A stretch of DNA of 64,000 nucleotides from Sphingomonas sp. URHD0057 (GCF_000620665.1 NZ_KK211162.1:124001-188000); one strand, 5' to 3'; positions 28,085 to 37,711 are shown, counted from the stretch's first letter. The notes: generated from the sequence alone by a model not told the origin. Translations and numbers: made by a program.

Positions 28085-29394
28085 TCCGCCTTCACGATAC
28101 CATGACCCGCGAGAAGCGCGAGTTCCGCCCGGCCGATCCCGAGCGCATCACCATGTATGTTTGCGGACCGACGGTCTACGGCCGCGCGCATATCGGCAAT
28201 GCCCGGCCGGCGGTGGTGTTCGACACGCTGGCGCGACTGATCCGCCACGAGTTTGGCGAGAAGAGCCTGGTCTATGCCCGCAACGTCACCGACGTCGACG
28301 ACAAGATCATTGCGTCGGCTGAAGCGGAGTGGGTCGAGCCCTCGGTAATCACCGAGCGCTACGAGCGCTTCTATCTCGAGGACATGGGCACGCTTGGCGT
28401 TGCGCCGCCCGATATCGCTCCGCACGCGACGCAGGAAATCGCCGGGATGATCGCGATGATCGAGCGGCTGATCGCGCATGGCAACGCCTATGAGGCCGAG
28501 GGCCATGTGCTGTTTTCAGTGCCGAGCGATCCAGATTATGGGGTCCTAAGCAAGCGCGACCGCGAGGCGATGCTCGCCGGCGCGCGGGTCGAGGTCGCAC
28601 CGTACAAGCGCGACCCAGCCGACTTCGTGCTGTGGAAGCCGAGCGGCGAGGGCGTGATCGGCTGGGATTCACCATGGGGCCACGGCCGCCCGGGTTGGCA
28701 CGTCGAATGCTCGGCGATGATCGAGCGGCATCTGGGCGAGACGATCGACATCCACGGCGGCGGGCTCGACCTCATCTTCCCGCATCACGAGAACGAGATC
28801 GCACAGAGCCGCTGCGCCCACGGCGGTCTGCCGCTCGCGCGTTTCTGGGTCCACAACGGCTTCGTCGACATGGGCTCGGAGAAGATGTCCAAGTCGCTCG
28901 GCAACATCATTACCCCGAATGAGCTGCTCGCTCGGGGCCACAAGGGCGAAACCCTGCGCCTGGCGCTTCTCTCCGCGCATTACCGGCAGCCGCTGAGCTG
29001 GACCGAGGACTTGATTGCCCAGGCTAAGACAAACCTCGACCGGCTCTATCGAGTGGCGGGCGATGCCGACGCCGGACCGGTTGATAGCGGCGTCGTCGAG
29101 GCATTGTCCGACGACCTCAACACACCGCTCGCGCTGGCCCGATTGATGGCGCTCGACGATCCCGCCGCAATCAAGGCGAGCGCGGCTCTGCTTGGCCTGC
29201 TGCAAGGCTCGGTCGATCAATGGTTCAAGGGCGGCGACGCAGATGAAGGGGCGATCGAAGCCCGCATCGCAGAACGAACTGAGGCGAAGGCCTCGCGCGA
29301 TTTCGCGGCCGCCGACCGGATCCGCGATGAGCTGAAGGCCGAAGGCATCGTCTTGGAGGATGGGCCGAACGGCACTACGTGGCGGCGGGAATGA
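28081..29394 (+). CDS. cysS: Cysteine--tRNA ligase
   Basis: 437 aa class I synthetase. The HIGH-type motif is [14 protein letters not shown] (near residue 32) and the KMSKS loop [13 protein letters not shown]. Zinc ligands are visible in VCGPTVY, HVECSAM and [11 protein letters not shown]. The length is slightly under the E. coli enzyme (461 aa) because the C-terminal domain is short. The ATG at 28081 overlaps the cvpA stop, and the cysS stop overlaps the next start, both as ATGA. These form part of a translationally coupled run cvpA-cysS-nifU-like-kefB-like. Confidence 0.96.
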   Translation: MIRLHDTMTREKREFRPADPERITMYVCGPTVYGRAHIGNARPAVVFDTLARLIRHEFGEKSLVYARNVTDVDDKIIASAEAEWVEPSVITERYERFYLEDMGTLGVAPPDIAPHATQEIAGMIAMIERLIAHGNAYEAEGHVLFSVPSDPDYGVLSKRDREAMLAGARVEVAPYKRDPADFVLWKPSGEGVIGWDSPWGHGRPGWHVECSAMIERHLGETIDIHGGGLDLIFPHHENEIAQSRCAHGGLPLARFWVHNGFVDMGSEKMSKSLGNIITPNELLARGHKGETLRLALLSAHYRQPLSWTEDLIAQAKTNLDRLYRVAGDADAGPVDSGVVEALSDDLNTPLALARLMALDDPAAIKASAALLGLLQGSVDQWFKGGDADEGAIEARIAERTEAKASRDFAAADRIRDELKAEGIVLEDGPNGTTWRRE

Positions 29395-29813
29395 AGAGGC
29401 CGGTCTACACGACGGAAATCTTGCGGCTGGCGGCATCGCTCAACGAGCCGCGCGAACTTCCGCGTCAGGACGGCAAGGCAGAGCTTCGTTCACCGACCTG
29501 CGGCAGCCGCATCACGCTGGTCGTCCAGCTGGACGAGGATCGGCGGATCGAGGCAATGTCGCAAACGGTCCGCGCTTGCGCGTTCGGGCAGGCGACCGCC
29601 GCGCTGGTCGAGCGCCATGCGCGGGGCCGCACCCATAATGACGTGGCGGAAGCGATGCTCGCACTTAGCCGCTGGCTATCCGACGAGCACGCCGACGAAG
29701 CGGATTGGCCCGGCCTGGTGGCCCTCGAGCCGGCGCGCACGCGAAAGGCTCGCCACGGCGCGATCCTCCTTCCTTTCCGGGCCCTGCTCGCCGCTATCGA
29801 GGCGGCGAGTTGA
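29391..29813 (+). CDS. NifU/IscU-like iron-sulfur scaffold homologue lacking the third cysteine
   Basis: 140 aa from the ATG at 29391 that overlaps the cysS stop. The IscU/NifU-N fold is recognisable from [17 protein letters not shown] (first cysteine) and [13 protein letters not shown] (second cysteine). The third ligand of true scaffolds would lie in the C-terminal [18 protein letters not shown], where no cysteine is present. Family members normally assemble [2Fe-2S] clusters. This version may carry clusters differently or have another role. It is encoded between cysS and a KefB-type antiporter, with overlapping codons on both sides. Confidence 0.8.
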   Translation: MKRPVYTTEILRLAASLNEPRELPRQDGKAELRSPTCGSRITLVVQLDEDRRIEAMSQTVRACAFGQATAALVERHARGRTHNDVAEAMLALSRWLSDEHADEADWPGLVALEPARTRKARHGAILLPFRALLAAIEAAS

Positions 29814-31612
29814 CGACGCCCGCGGAGACGGCGCAGGCGACCACCGCGATCCTCGAAAGCGGCGCGATCATGCTCGGGGCCGCGCTGGTGTTCGTCACTT
29901 TGTTCCGGCGGCTTAAGCTCGGCGCAACCCTTGGTTACATTGTCGCCGGCGCCCTGATCGGGCCGCAGGTCCTCGGGCTCATCCATGATCCCGAGCAACT
30001 GACCAGCGTCACCGACATCGGCATCGCGCTGCTGCTGTTCATTGTCGGGCTCGAGCTCCAGCCGAGCCGGCTGTGGCGGCTGCGCAAGGACATCTTCGGA
30101 ATGGGCCTGGCCCAGGTCGTGCTGTGCGGCGCGGCGCTCAGTTTGTTCATCTGGGTTGTGCTCGGCGTTTCTCCGGAGGCGGCGCTGGCGATCGGCCTGC
30201 CGCTGGCACTGTCGTCGACCGCGCAGGTGCTGCCGATGCTGCGCTCCGACAATGAGCTGAACACGCCGCAGGGCGAACGGGCCTTCTCGATCCTGCTGTT
30301 CCAGGACCTGTCGATCATCCCGCTGATCACGATCATTGCCGCCATGGCCCGGGTGCCCCCGGATCCCGGCGCGCCGAGCGGCGGATTGTTGGTGCTGTTC
30401 ACGGTGCTGGCGGTGATCGGCCTGGTGCTGGTCGGTCGGCTGGTCATGAACCCGCTGTTCCGGCTGATCGGCCGGTTCGGCGAGCGGGAGTTGTTCGTCG
30501 TCGCGGGACTGTTCACCGTGGTTGGCGCAGCGGCGGTGATGCACACGCTTCATCTCTCGGTGGCGCTGGGCGCGTTCGTCGCCGGCGTGGTGCTCGCCGA
30601 ATCGCCCTATCGGCATGAGCTGGAGACCGATGTCGAGCCGTTTCGCTCGATCCTGCTCGGTCTCTTTTTCCTGTCCGTCGGGATGCTGCTCAACCTTAGC
30701 GTAATTGCAGCCAACCCGCTCCGCGTTGTCGGCATCGCCGCCGGGCTTATCGTCATCAAGACGACGCTGATCACGCTGCTCACTCGCGTGTTCGGCTGCA
30801 ACTGGGCCCTGAGCATTCGGCTCGGGCTGTTGCTCAGTCAGGCTGGCGAGTTCGGCTTTGTCCTGTTCGCCATGGCCGCGACGGCGTTGTTGATCACGCC
30901 CGAGGCCGCCTCCCTATTTGGGGCCGTGGTCACCCTGTCGATGGCGGCGACGCCGTTCCTGATGCGGTTCATCGATTTCCTGGAACGGCGCGAAGTCCGC
31001 CATCGCGACGATCTCGACGGCCCGGAAGAGTCGCCCGAGACCAGCGCGATCGTGGTCGGCTATGGCCGGTTCGGGCAGACCGTCGCGCAGATGCTGATGG
31101 CCAAGAGCATCGGCGTCACGCTGATCGACAAGAAGCCCAGCATGATCGAGACGGCCGAGGAATTCGGCACCAAGGTCTATTATGGCGACGGCCTGCGGCT
31201 CGACCTGCTGCGCGTTGCCGGAGCGGACACGGCGCGGGTGATCGCCTTCTGCAATGACAATGAAGGCGGCGAAATGTCGCGGAGCGCGCTCAAGGCGGTC
31301 CTCGAAGCCTTCCCTCAGGCGGCAATCATGGTGCGCGCCTTCGATCGGCGGCATTTGATCGAACTCGACGGGCTCGACCTTGCCTTTGCGCAGCGCGAAC
31401 TGTTCGAGAGCGCGGTGGTCATGGGCCGCGCGGCGCTCAAGGCCAGCGGGATCGACCGCGGCGAAGTCGAGCGGGTGGAGCGCGAGTATCGCATGCGCGA
31501 TTGCGACCGGCTCGAACGCCAGAGTTCGACCGGTGACCTTCACGCCGGCCAGGAAACGTCCTTTACCGAGGCTCCTCTGCCGGACGAGGCGGCGGTGGGG
31601 CCGGCAGGTTAG
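29810..31612 (+). CDS. KefB-type cation:proton antiporter (CPA2) with RCK domain
   Basis: 600 aa from a TTG at 29810 that overlaps the upstream stop (TTGA); an ATG 35 codons earlier would overlap the NifU-like gene heavily. About 12 membrane helices (GATLGYIVAGALIGPQVLGL at the start, LLLSQAGEFGFVLFAMAA in the second half) form a Na_H_Exchanger/CPA2 pore. A cytosolic TrkA-N/RCK domain with the nucleotide-binding GYGRFGQTVAQMLMAKSIGV follows. KefB/KefC relatives release K+ in response to glutathione adducts; here the ion and trigger are inferred. The 3' end overlaps convergent aroK by 50 bases. Confidence 0.9.
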   Translation: MTTPAETAQATTAILESGAIMLGAALVFVTLFRRLKLGATLGYIVAGALIGPQVLGLIHDPEQLTSVTDIGIALLLFIVGLELQPSRLWRLRKDIFGMGLAQVVLCGAALSLFIWVVLGVSPEAALAIGLPLALSSTAQVLPMLRSDNELNTPQGERAFSILLFQDLSIIPLITIIAAMARVPPDPGAPSGGLLVLFTVLAVIGLVLVGRLVMNPLFRLIGRFGERELFVVAGLFTVVGAAAVMHTLHLSVALGAFVAGVVLAESPYRHELETDVEPFRSILLGLFFLSVGMLLNLSVIAANPLRVVGIAAGLIVIKTTLITLLTRVFGCNWALSIRLGLLLSQAGEFGFVLFAMAATALLITPEAASLFGAVVTLSMAATPFLMRFIDFLERREVRHRDDLDGPEESPETSAIVVGYGRFGQTVAQMLMAKSIGVTLIDKKPSMIETAEEFGTKVYYGDGLRLDLLRVAGADTARVIAFCNDNEGGEMSRSALKAVLEAFPQAAIMVRAFDRRHLIELDGLDLAFAQRELFESAVVMGRAALKASGIDRGEVERVEREYRMRDCDRLERQSSTGDLHAGQETSFTEAPLPDEAAVGPAG

Positions 31613-32153
31613 AATCGACGCGGGCGAGATGGTCTTCGATCGCCCGAACGATATCCTCGACGACTTCCCGGTGGGCGCCGTTGCCGCTCTTCACGTGGAT
31701 GTGAGCTTCGGCATAAGCTTGCCGCTCGCTTTGGGCGAGCCGCTCGAGCGTGCCCTTGCGATCGCCATCCTTGAGCATGGGACGGGTGTCGCGACGGCCC
31801 GTCCGTTCGGCCAGGACGTCGACCGGCGCGTCTAGCCAGACCGTGATCGTCCGCTCGTTGAGCAGCGAGCGCGTCCTCGGGTCGACGAATACGCCGCCGC
31901 CCGTGGCGATCACGCGCACCTGGCCGTCGACGAGCCGCGCGACGAGGCGCCGCTCGCCGTCGCGATAATCTTCCTCGCCATAGCGCTCGAACAGCTCGCC
32001 CCAGGGAAGGCCGACGGTCTCCTCGATCTCCGAATCGCTGTCGATGAAGGGCAAGCCGAGCCGTTTGGCCAGCCGCCGGCCCACGGTCGACTTTCCGACA
32101 CCCATCAGGCCGACAAGAACCACCGGCCGGTCGAGACGCTTCACCAAATCCAT
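31563..32153 (-). CDS. aroK: Shikimate kinase
   Basis: 196 aa. It phosphorylates shikimate at O3 in aromatic amino acid synthesis. The Walker A is GLMGVGKSTVGRRLAKRLG, followed by PFIDSDSEIEE (shikimate-binding Asp) and the GGG substrate motif in VIATGGGVFVDP; the lid region carries RRDTRPML. Its last 50 bases lie inside the 3' end of the convergent KefB-like gene. No aroB follows, although aroK-aroB is the common order in proteobacteria. Confidence 0.95.
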   Translation of the reverse strand: MDLVKRLDRPVVLVGLMGVGKSTVGRRLAKRLGLPFIDSDSEIEETVGLPWGELFERYGEEDYRDGERRLVARLVDGQVRVIATGGGVFVDPRTRSLLNERTITVWLDAPVDVLAERTGRRDTRPMLKDGDRKGTLERLAQSERQAYAEAHIHVKSGNGAHREVVEDIVRAIEDHLARVDSNLPAPPPPRPAEEPR

Positions 32154-32224
32154 CGCTTAGGGGGCTATACAGCGGCTTCCGCGCTCGGCAAAAGCGCCCG
32201 CGATCCAGTCAGAAACGGAACATA

Positions 32225-32371
32225 ATGTCGCGATTGGTTGTGCTGATTATTGTTGTCGTGCTGATCATCGGCGCCTTGGTCTTCCTGTCCACGCTTCCCA
32301 AGGAACGGCCGACCAAGACGATCGAGGTGTCGGTGCCGCAACCGGGTCCTGCAAGCGGCAATGCGCATTAA
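32225..32371 (+). CDS. 48-aa single-pass membrane protein
   Basis: A very short gene. An N-terminal helix (SRLVVLIIVVVLIIGALVFL) is followed by a hydrophilic Pro-rich tail ending PGPASGNAH. It overlaps the next gene by 11 bases, since that start codon lies inside its final codons, which supports co-translation. It is probably an inner-membrane anchor or partner for the periplasmic protein encoded next. No family is recognised. Confidence 0.65.
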   Translation: MSRLVVLIIVVVLIIGALVFLSTLPKERPTKTIEVSVPQPGPASGNAH

Positions 32372-34124
32372 GCCAGTCCTGATCGCATCGACCGCGCTCG
32401 CGCTCGCGCTGCCGGCGCTTGCGCAACAGGCGGTCCAGCCCGCGACGCAAGCGCAACCGCAGCCGGCGACGCCGCCGCTGACGCAACCCTCGACCGGCAC
32501 GCCGGCAACGAGCCAGCCGGGGGCAAGCGGCGCCGCTGACGAAGGCGCGATTCAGGAAATCACCAGCCAAAGCCAGGGGGAGCCGAAGCCCGCCGTCGAA
32601 TATCCGGGCTGGGCGCGGCGCGATCCGTGGACGGTCGGGGCGCTCAACCCGACCGATGCCGGTCTCAACGACGCTCCGTGGGGCGCGGCTAGCGGTGCCT
32701 TCCTGTCAACGCTGCTTCGGCGCATGGACACGCCCATCGCCTCGCGTTGGGCGCACATCGCACTAAGGGACGGGCTTCTCGCCAAGACCCGCGCGCCCCA
32801 GAGGGTCAACCCGGTCGATTGGGTCGCCGAGCGCGCCTGGCTGCTGCTGCGCATGGGCGAAGCCGACGCCGCGCGGATGCTGGTTGCCGGCGTCGATGCC
32901 GATCGCTTCACCCCCAAGATGGTGCAGGTCGGGGTCCAGTCGGCGCTTGCCACGGCGGATCCGCCCGCCCTTTGCCCGCTCGAAGACGGCATCCGGAAGT
33001 ACGAGCCAAGCGTCCGCGCGCTCGTTCAGGCGATGTGCTCGTCGCTGGCCGGAGAGCCGGAGACCGCCTCCGCAATGATCGATGACGCCCGGCGTCATGG
33101 CCGGATCGGCGGGATCGACCTGACGCTTGCCGAAAAGGTCGTCGGCGCCGGGACCGACACCGGCCGCGCGGTGACGATCGAGTGGGACCCGGTCGACCGG
33201 CTTACGGCGTGGCGCTTCGGGCTTGCCACGGCGACGGGGATCGCGGTGCCCGCCCGCCTTCTCCAGGGCGCGTCGCCCCAGCTTCGCGCATTCCAGGCGC
33301 GGGCACCGCTGCTGTCGCCGCAGCAGAGGCTGGATTCGGCGCTGATCGCCGGCGGGCTCGGGGTCTTCTCATCCCAGTCGCTGGTCGACCTTTATTCGGC
33401 GGTTTATGATTCGACCGATCCCGACGACTTGCCGGGTACCGATGCGTGGCAGCTGCGGCAGGCCTTCGCCGGGAAGGACCAGGCCGCCCGCGTGGCGGCG
33501 ATCAAGCGCCTTCTCGGGACGGGCAAGGATCCGCTCCAGAAGGAAGCGATGCGAGCGGTCGTGGCGCGCGCCGCATCCCTGATCGCGCCGAGCAAGGACC
33601 TCCAGGACGATGCGCCGGAATTGATCTCGGCGATGCTTGCCGCGGGCTACGATCGAGCGGCCGCGCGGTGGGTCCCCGTCGTACGCAGCATGAACGACGC
33701 GAATGCCGACCGTTGCTGGGCGATGCTGGCGCTCGCAGCCACCGATGTGAGCCGGGCCGAAATCAGCTCGGGCCGAATCACCAGCTTCATCGGCCGCGAC
33801 CAAAGCAAGGATAAAGTACGCAGCGCGCTGCTCGTCGCCGGGCTCGCCGGCCTCAATCGGATCAGCACCGATACCGCCAATTCGCTCAATCGCCGCTATG
33901 GCCTGGGCCTCGGACGAGTTACCAGCTGGACACGGATCATCGATGCCGCCGCGGGCCGGGGCCAGGCCGGAACAGTCCTCATCCTGATGGGCACGGGTTT
34001 CCAGACGGCCAGCTTCGATCGCCTGCCGCCGGCGCATTTGTATCATGCTATCGCCGGGCTCGAGCGGACCAGTCAGGATTTCAGCGCGCGGATGATCGCG
34101 GCCGAGGCCCTGTCACGGACGTGA
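32361..34124 (+). CDS. Large periplasmic protein of unknown function, upstream of xerC/D
   Basis: 587 aa. A signal peptide (MRIKPVLIASTALALALPAL, cleavage near ALAQQ) precedes a Gln/Pro/Thr-rich low-complexity stretch to about residue 75. A long, mainly alpha-helical region rich in Ala, Arg and Asp follows, without recognised motifs. The repeated helix-turn pattern suggests a solenoid. It is coupled upstream to a 48-aa membrane protein and downstream to the recombinase (GTGA overlap), so the three genes form one transcript. Homologues at this position appear to be a conserved hypothetical in sphingomonads (recollection, not searched). Confidence 0.75.
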   Translation: MRIKPVLIASTALALALPALAQQAVQPATQAQPQPATPPLTQPSTGTPATSQPGASGAADEGAIQEITSQSQGEPKPAVEYPGWARRDPWTVGALNPTDAGLNDAPWGAASGAFLSTLLRRMDTPIASRWAHIALRDGLLAKTRAPQRVNPVDWVAERAWLLLRMGEADAARMLVAGVDADRFTPKMVQVGVQSALATADPPALCPLEDGIRKYEPSVRALVQAMCSSLAGEPETASAMIDDARRHGRIGGIDLTLAEKVVGAGTDTGRAVTIEWDPVDRLTAWRFGLATATGIAVPARLLQGASPQLRAFQARAPLLSPQQRLDSALIAGGLGVFSSQSLVDLYSAVYDSTDPDDLPGTDAWQLRQAFAGKDQAARVAAIKRLLGTGKDPLQKEAMRAVVARAASLIAPSKDLQDDAPELISAMLAAGYDRAAARWVPVVRSMNDANADRCWAMLALAATDVSRAEISSGRITSFIGRDQSKDKVRSALLVAGLAGLNRISTDTANSLNRRYGLGLGRVTSWTRIIDAAAGRGQAGTVLILMGTGFQTASFDRLPPAHLYHAIAGLERTSQDFSARMIAAEALSRT

Positions 34125-35005
34125 CCACGGATAACCGAGCGCTGGTCGATCGGTTCCTCGACATGATGGCGGCCGAAGCGGGCGCATCGCGACATACGCT
34201 GGCAGCATACCAAAACGATCTCGAGCGCACCGCCGAGGCATTGCAGGTTCCATTCTCCATTGCATCGACCGATGATTTGGCGCGGCTGGGGTCGCGGTGG
34301 GCGGAGCTTTCTCCGGCAACCGTCGCGCGCCGCGCTGCCGCCTTGCGGCGCTTCTTCGGCTTCCTCGTCGATGACGGACTGCGTGGCGATGATCCGTCCG
34401 CGGCACTTCCGCGCCCCCGGCTCGAACGGCCGCTGCCGCGAATCCTCGACGAAGGCGAGATCGCGCGAATGTTCGAGGCCGCCGAAGACCGGGCTGCGAG
34501 CGGCGACGGGTTGGCGCTCAGGAACCTCGCGCTGCTCGAACTCCTCTATGGCTCCGGGTTGAGGGCGAGCGAGTTGGTCGGCCTGCCGCGGGGTGCCATT
34601 CGTCAGGGTCAACCGTTCCTCATGGTCCGCGGCAAGGGCGAGAAGGAGCGCCTCGTGCCGATCTCCTCGCGCGCCGAAATGGCGGTCAAGGCATGGCTCG
34701 AGCTGGTCCCGGATGGGCCATGGCTCTTCCCCAGCGGCAAGAAGCATCTCAGCCGGGTTCGACTATTCCAGATCGTTCGCCAGATGGCGGCCGACGCCGG
34801 GATCGCGCCGGACCGGGTCAGCCCGCACGTTCTCCGCCATGCCTTTGCAACCCATCTTTTGTCAGGCGGCGCCGACCTCAGGGTTCTCCAGTCGCTGCTT
34901 GGGCATGCTGATATCGCGACCACCCAAATCTACACCCACGTCGACAGCGCGCGGCTGGTTGAGCTGGTCAACGCCCGCCATCCGCTCACCGACCGTACTC
35001 GTTGA
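34121..35005 (+). CDS. xerD: Tyrosine recombinase XerC/XerD
   Basis: 294 aa starting with a GTG that overlaps the previous stop. It resolves chromosome dimers at dif with its partner Xer protein. The N-terminal SAM-like domain (AEAGASRHTLAAYQNDLERT) is followed by the catalytic domain. That domain carries Arg in YGSGLRASELVGL, Lys in VRGKGEKERLVP, His-x-x-Arg in HVLRHAFATHLL, His in LLGHADIATT and the nucleophilic Tyr in QIYTHVD. All catalytic residues are present and the length is normal. XerD is slightly favoured over XerC by overall appearance. There are no nearby attachment sites or integrated elements, which fits a housekeeping role. Confidence 0.9.
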   Translation: MTTDNRALVDRFLDMMAAEAGASRHTLAAYQNDLERTAEALQVPFSIASTDDLARLGSRWAELSPATVARRAAALRRFFGFLVDDGLRGDDPSAALPRPRLERPLPRILDEGEIARMFEAAEDRAASGDGLALRNLALLELLYGSGLRASELVGLPRGAIRQGQPFLMVRGKGEKERLVPISSRAEMAVKAWLELVPDGPWLFPSGKKHLSRVRLFQIVRQMAADAGIAPDRVSPHVLRHAFATHLLSGGADLRVLQSLLGHADIATTQIYTHVDSARLVELVNARHPLTDRTR

Positions 35006-35041
35006 CGGCCTGGGCAGCTTCGTCCTACCCGCCCGCTCGAC

Positions 35042-35986
35042 ATGCTGACCTATCTCGATTTCGAGAAGCCAATCGCCGAGCTCGAAGCGCGCGTCGCCGA
35101 GCTGCGCGAGACCGCGAACCGCTCGGACGATATCGACATCGAAGCCGAGGTTGGACGGCTGGAAGCCAAGTCGTCCAAGCTTCTGCGCGATACCTATGCC
35201 AAGCTGACGCCGTGGCAGAAGGCCCAGGTCGCAAGGCATCCCGAGCGGCCGCATTTCAAGGACTATCTCGCCGGCATCGTCGACGACTTCGTTCCGCTCG
35301 CCGGCGATCGCTCGTTCGCCGACGACCCGGCGATCATCGGTGGCCTGGCGCGGATCGATGGCCGGGGGGTGATGCTGATCGGCCATGAAAAGGGCGACGA
35401 CACAGCGACCCGCCTCAAGCACAATTTCGGCATGGCCAAGCCCGAGGGGTACCGCAAGGCGATCCGCCTGATGCGGCTGGCCGACCGGTTCGGGCTGCCG
35501 GTGGTGACCTTGGTCGATACCCCGGGGGCGTTTCCGGGCGTGGAAGCCGAAGAGCGCGGCCAAGCCGAGGCGATCGCGCGCGCGACCGAGGAATGCCTGG
35601 CGCTCAAGGTCCCGCTGATCGCGGTGATTGTCGGGGAGGGCGGGTCGGGCGGAGCGATCGCAATCGCCGCCGCCAACCGCGTGATGATGTTCGAGCATGC
35701 TGTCTATTCGGTGATTTCCCCGGAAGGGTGCGCGTCGATTTTGTGGCGGACGGCCGACAAGGCGTCCGAGGCCGCCGAAGCAATGAAGATCACCGCCGCC
35801 GACCTGCACGGGCTCGGTGTCGTCGACCGCATTGTCGATGAGCCGCTTGGCGGCGCTCACCGCGACCCCGAAGCGGCGATCGGGGCCTTGAAGGGCGCGA
35901 TCCTCGAGGAGCTCGATGGCTGCGCGGCTTTGGGTCCGGACGAGCTGCGCAAGCAGCGCCGAGCGAAGTTCCTTGCCATCGGCTGA
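35042..35986 (+). CDS. accA: Acetyl-CoA carboxylase carboxyltransferase subunit alpha
   Basis: 314 aa. With AccD it transfers carboxyl from biotin to acetyl-CoA, giving malonyl-CoA for fatty acid synthesis. The N-terminal helix [19 protein letters not shown], the central [36 protein letters not shown] and the oxyanion loop [18 protein letters not shown] are all typical. No strong ribosome-binding site is seen before the ATG at 35042. It follows xerC/D by 36 bases. Confidence 0.96.
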   Translation: MLTYLDFEKPIAELEARVAELRETANRSDDIDIEAEVGRLEAKSSKLLRDTYAKLTPWQKAQVARHPERPHFKDYLAGIVDDFVPLAGDRSFADDPAIIGGLARIDGRGVMLIGHEKGDDTATRLKHNFGMAKPEGYRKAIRLMRLADRFGLPVVTLVDTPGAFPGVEAEERGQAEAIARATEECLALKVPLIAVIVGEGGSGGAIAIAAANRVMMFEHAVYSVISPEGCASILWRTADKASEAAEAMKITAADLHGLGVVDRIVDEPLGGAHRDPEAAIGALKGAILEELDGCAALGPDELRKQRRAKFLAIG

Positions 35987-36066
35987 CGGCCCCGGAACTC
36001 GGCCAGTCATTTTCCGTTCAAAATCGTCGCGCTTAGGTCCATCCGCCAAAACGGGAGATGTAATCC

Positions 36067-37518
36067 ATGCGTAAAGGCGTCCTGTTGGTTGCGGCGGCAG
36101 CGCTCGCCGTCACGCCCGCGCTCGCCCAGCGCGCGGAGCGCTATCTCAATCCGCAGGACGTCGCCGAAGCGCAGCGGACGCACGCCGTGATGGTGCAGGA
36201 ACTGGGCGGCGCCGAGACCGGGCCGCGCGCCGCTTACGTCGAATCCGTCGGACGCCGGGTCGGGCGCGTTTCCGGTGTCGCCAATCCCGGCCAGGCGCTC
36301 CACTTCACCTTGCTCAATTCGCCGGTCGAGAATGCCTTCTCGGTCCCGGGCGGCTACGTCTATGTCACCCGCCAGCTGATGACGTTGATGGACGATGAGT
36401 CCCAGCTCGCTTTCGCGCTGGGGCACGAGGTCGGGCACGTGGCCGCCAATCATGCCCACATTCGCGAAGCTTATGCGCGGCGCAATCCGTTGGGCGTGTT
36501 CGGTCAGATTTTTGGCAGGATCCTTGGTCCGGGATTAAGCAACGTACTCTCTTCGCGCTCCAGACTGGATGCGTTGAGCTTCTCGCGCGACCAGGAATAT
36601 CAGGCCGACACGCTCGGCCTGCGCTATCTGATCGCCTCCGGCTACGATCCCGCGGGGGCCGCGCGATTGCTTTCCGCGCTCAGTCTCGAGACCGCGCTCG
36701 AAGCGCGGCTTCAGGGCAAGACCAATCGCCAAACTCCCGAATGGGCGCGGACCCACCCGCTAAGCGAAAACCGCATGCAGCGCGCGCTCGCCGAAGCGCG
36801 GGCAACGGGCAAGCTCGGCACCGGCATCCGCAATCGCGAGACATTCCTCAACGAGATCGAGGGATTGTTCGTGGACGACGATCCCGCGCAAGGCGTGATC
36901 GACGGTCCGACCTTCACCCACCCCGATCTGCGCATCCAGTTCAGCGTCCCGCCGGGCTATCTCATGTCCAACGGCGCGACGGCGGTCACCATTTCGGGTT
37001 CGGCGGGCAAGGCGCAGTTCAGCGGCGGCCGCTTCTCCGGCACGCTTGAAAATTACATTCTTCGTGTGTTCCAGTCTTTGATGGGCGGGCAGAACCAGGT
37101 TCCGATCCCGCCGCCGCAGCGCGTGACGATCAACGGCATGTCGGCCGCGCTGACTTCGGCACGCGTCAACGCCGGTTCGGGCCCGATCGACGTCAGCGTC
37201 GTCGCCTATCAGTGGGATGCGCAGCGCATCTACCATTTCGTAATGCTGACTCCGGGAGGGTCAGGCGTCGGGCCGTTTGCGCAGATGATCAACTCGTTGC
37301 GGAAGGTGACTCCGGAGGAAGCCGCCGCGATTCGCCCTCGGGTGATCCATGTCGTGACCGTGGGACCCGGAGACACGGTCCAGTCGCTCGCGAGCCGAAT
37401 GGCGTACCGCGACTACAAGCTCGATCGTTTTCTTGTGCTCAACGGATTGGGCCCGAACGCCACGGTGGCGCCGGGACAAAAGGTGAAGCTCGTCGTGTAC
37501 GGCCCTCGGCGCGGCTAG
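36067..37518 (+). CDS. Secreted M48 metalloprotease with C-terminal LysM domain
   Basis: 483 aa. A signal peptide (MRKGVLLVAAAALAVTPALA) is followed by an M48 peptidase domain with the zinc motif GHEVGHVAANHA and the third ligand in SFSRDQEYQADTLGLRY. A middle domain of about 180 residues is of unknown function. A C-terminal LysM-like repeat (VTVGPGDTVQSLASRM to LNGLGPNATVAPGQKVKLVVYG) should bind peptidoglycan. This is the architecture of BepA/YfgC-like envelope quality-control proteases that help assemble or clear outer-membrane proteins. GGGAG precedes the ATG. Confidence 0.92.
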   Translation: MRKGVLLVAAAALAVTPALAQRAERYLNPQDVAEAQRTHAVMVQELGGAETGPRAAYVESVGRRVGRVSGVANPGQALHFTLLNSPVENAFSVPGGYVYVTRQLMTLMDDESQLAFALGHEVGHVAANHAHIREAYARRNPLGVFGQIFGRILGPGLSNVLSSRSRLDALSFSRDQEYQADTLGLRYLIASGYDPAGAARLLSALSLETALEARLQGKTNRQTPEWARTHPLSENRMQRALAEARATGKLGTGIRNRETFLNEIEGLFVDDDPAQGVIDGPTFTHPDLRIQFSVPPGYLMSNGATAVTISGSAGKAQFSGGRFSGTLENYILRVFQSLMGGQNQVPIPPPQRVTINGMSAALTSARVNAGSGPIDVSVVAYQWDAQRIYHFVMLTPGGSGVGPFAQMINSLRKVTPEEAAAIRPRVIHVVTVGPGDTVQSLASRMAYRDYKLDRFLVLNGLGPNATVAPGQKVKLVVYGPRRG

Positions 37519-37528
37519 GCGCCGCAGC

Positions 37529-37711
37529 TCACATATAAGCGTTCATGGTCGCCAGAAGCTGGCCCCATTTGCCGCCGACGCCGCCGCCCAGCGCTTGCAT
37601 AGCGCCGAGGCAGGCGACCGAAATGAGTGCCGCTAGCAAGCCGTATTCAATCGCCGTCGCCCCGCGCTGGTCTGCGCGAAGCATGCGCATAAATCCTCGG
37701 ATAGCGTCCAC
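37529..37711 (-). CDS. Flp/Fap type IVb pilin (orphan)
   Basis: 60 aa from the GTG at 37711, which has GAGGAGGG upstream; an ATG at 37690 is an alternative. A short basic leader ends RADQRG, then ATAIEYGLLAALISVACLG. The Gly before the hydrophobic stretch and Glu at +5 are the prepilin-peptidase signature of Flp pilins. The tight-adherence (tad) machinery that assembles such pilins is not in this window. It is convergent with the M48 gene. Confidence 0.85.
   Translation of the reverse strand: MDAIRGFMRMLRADQRGATAIEYGLLAALISVACLGAMQALGGGVGGKWGQLLATMNAYM

Noticed and set aside
34121-35005. Xer recombinase as an integrase of a mobile element next to tRNA-Arg
   Set aside because: The tRNA is 6 kb away, no att-like repeats or cargo genes are seen, and length and motifs match housekeeping XerC/D.
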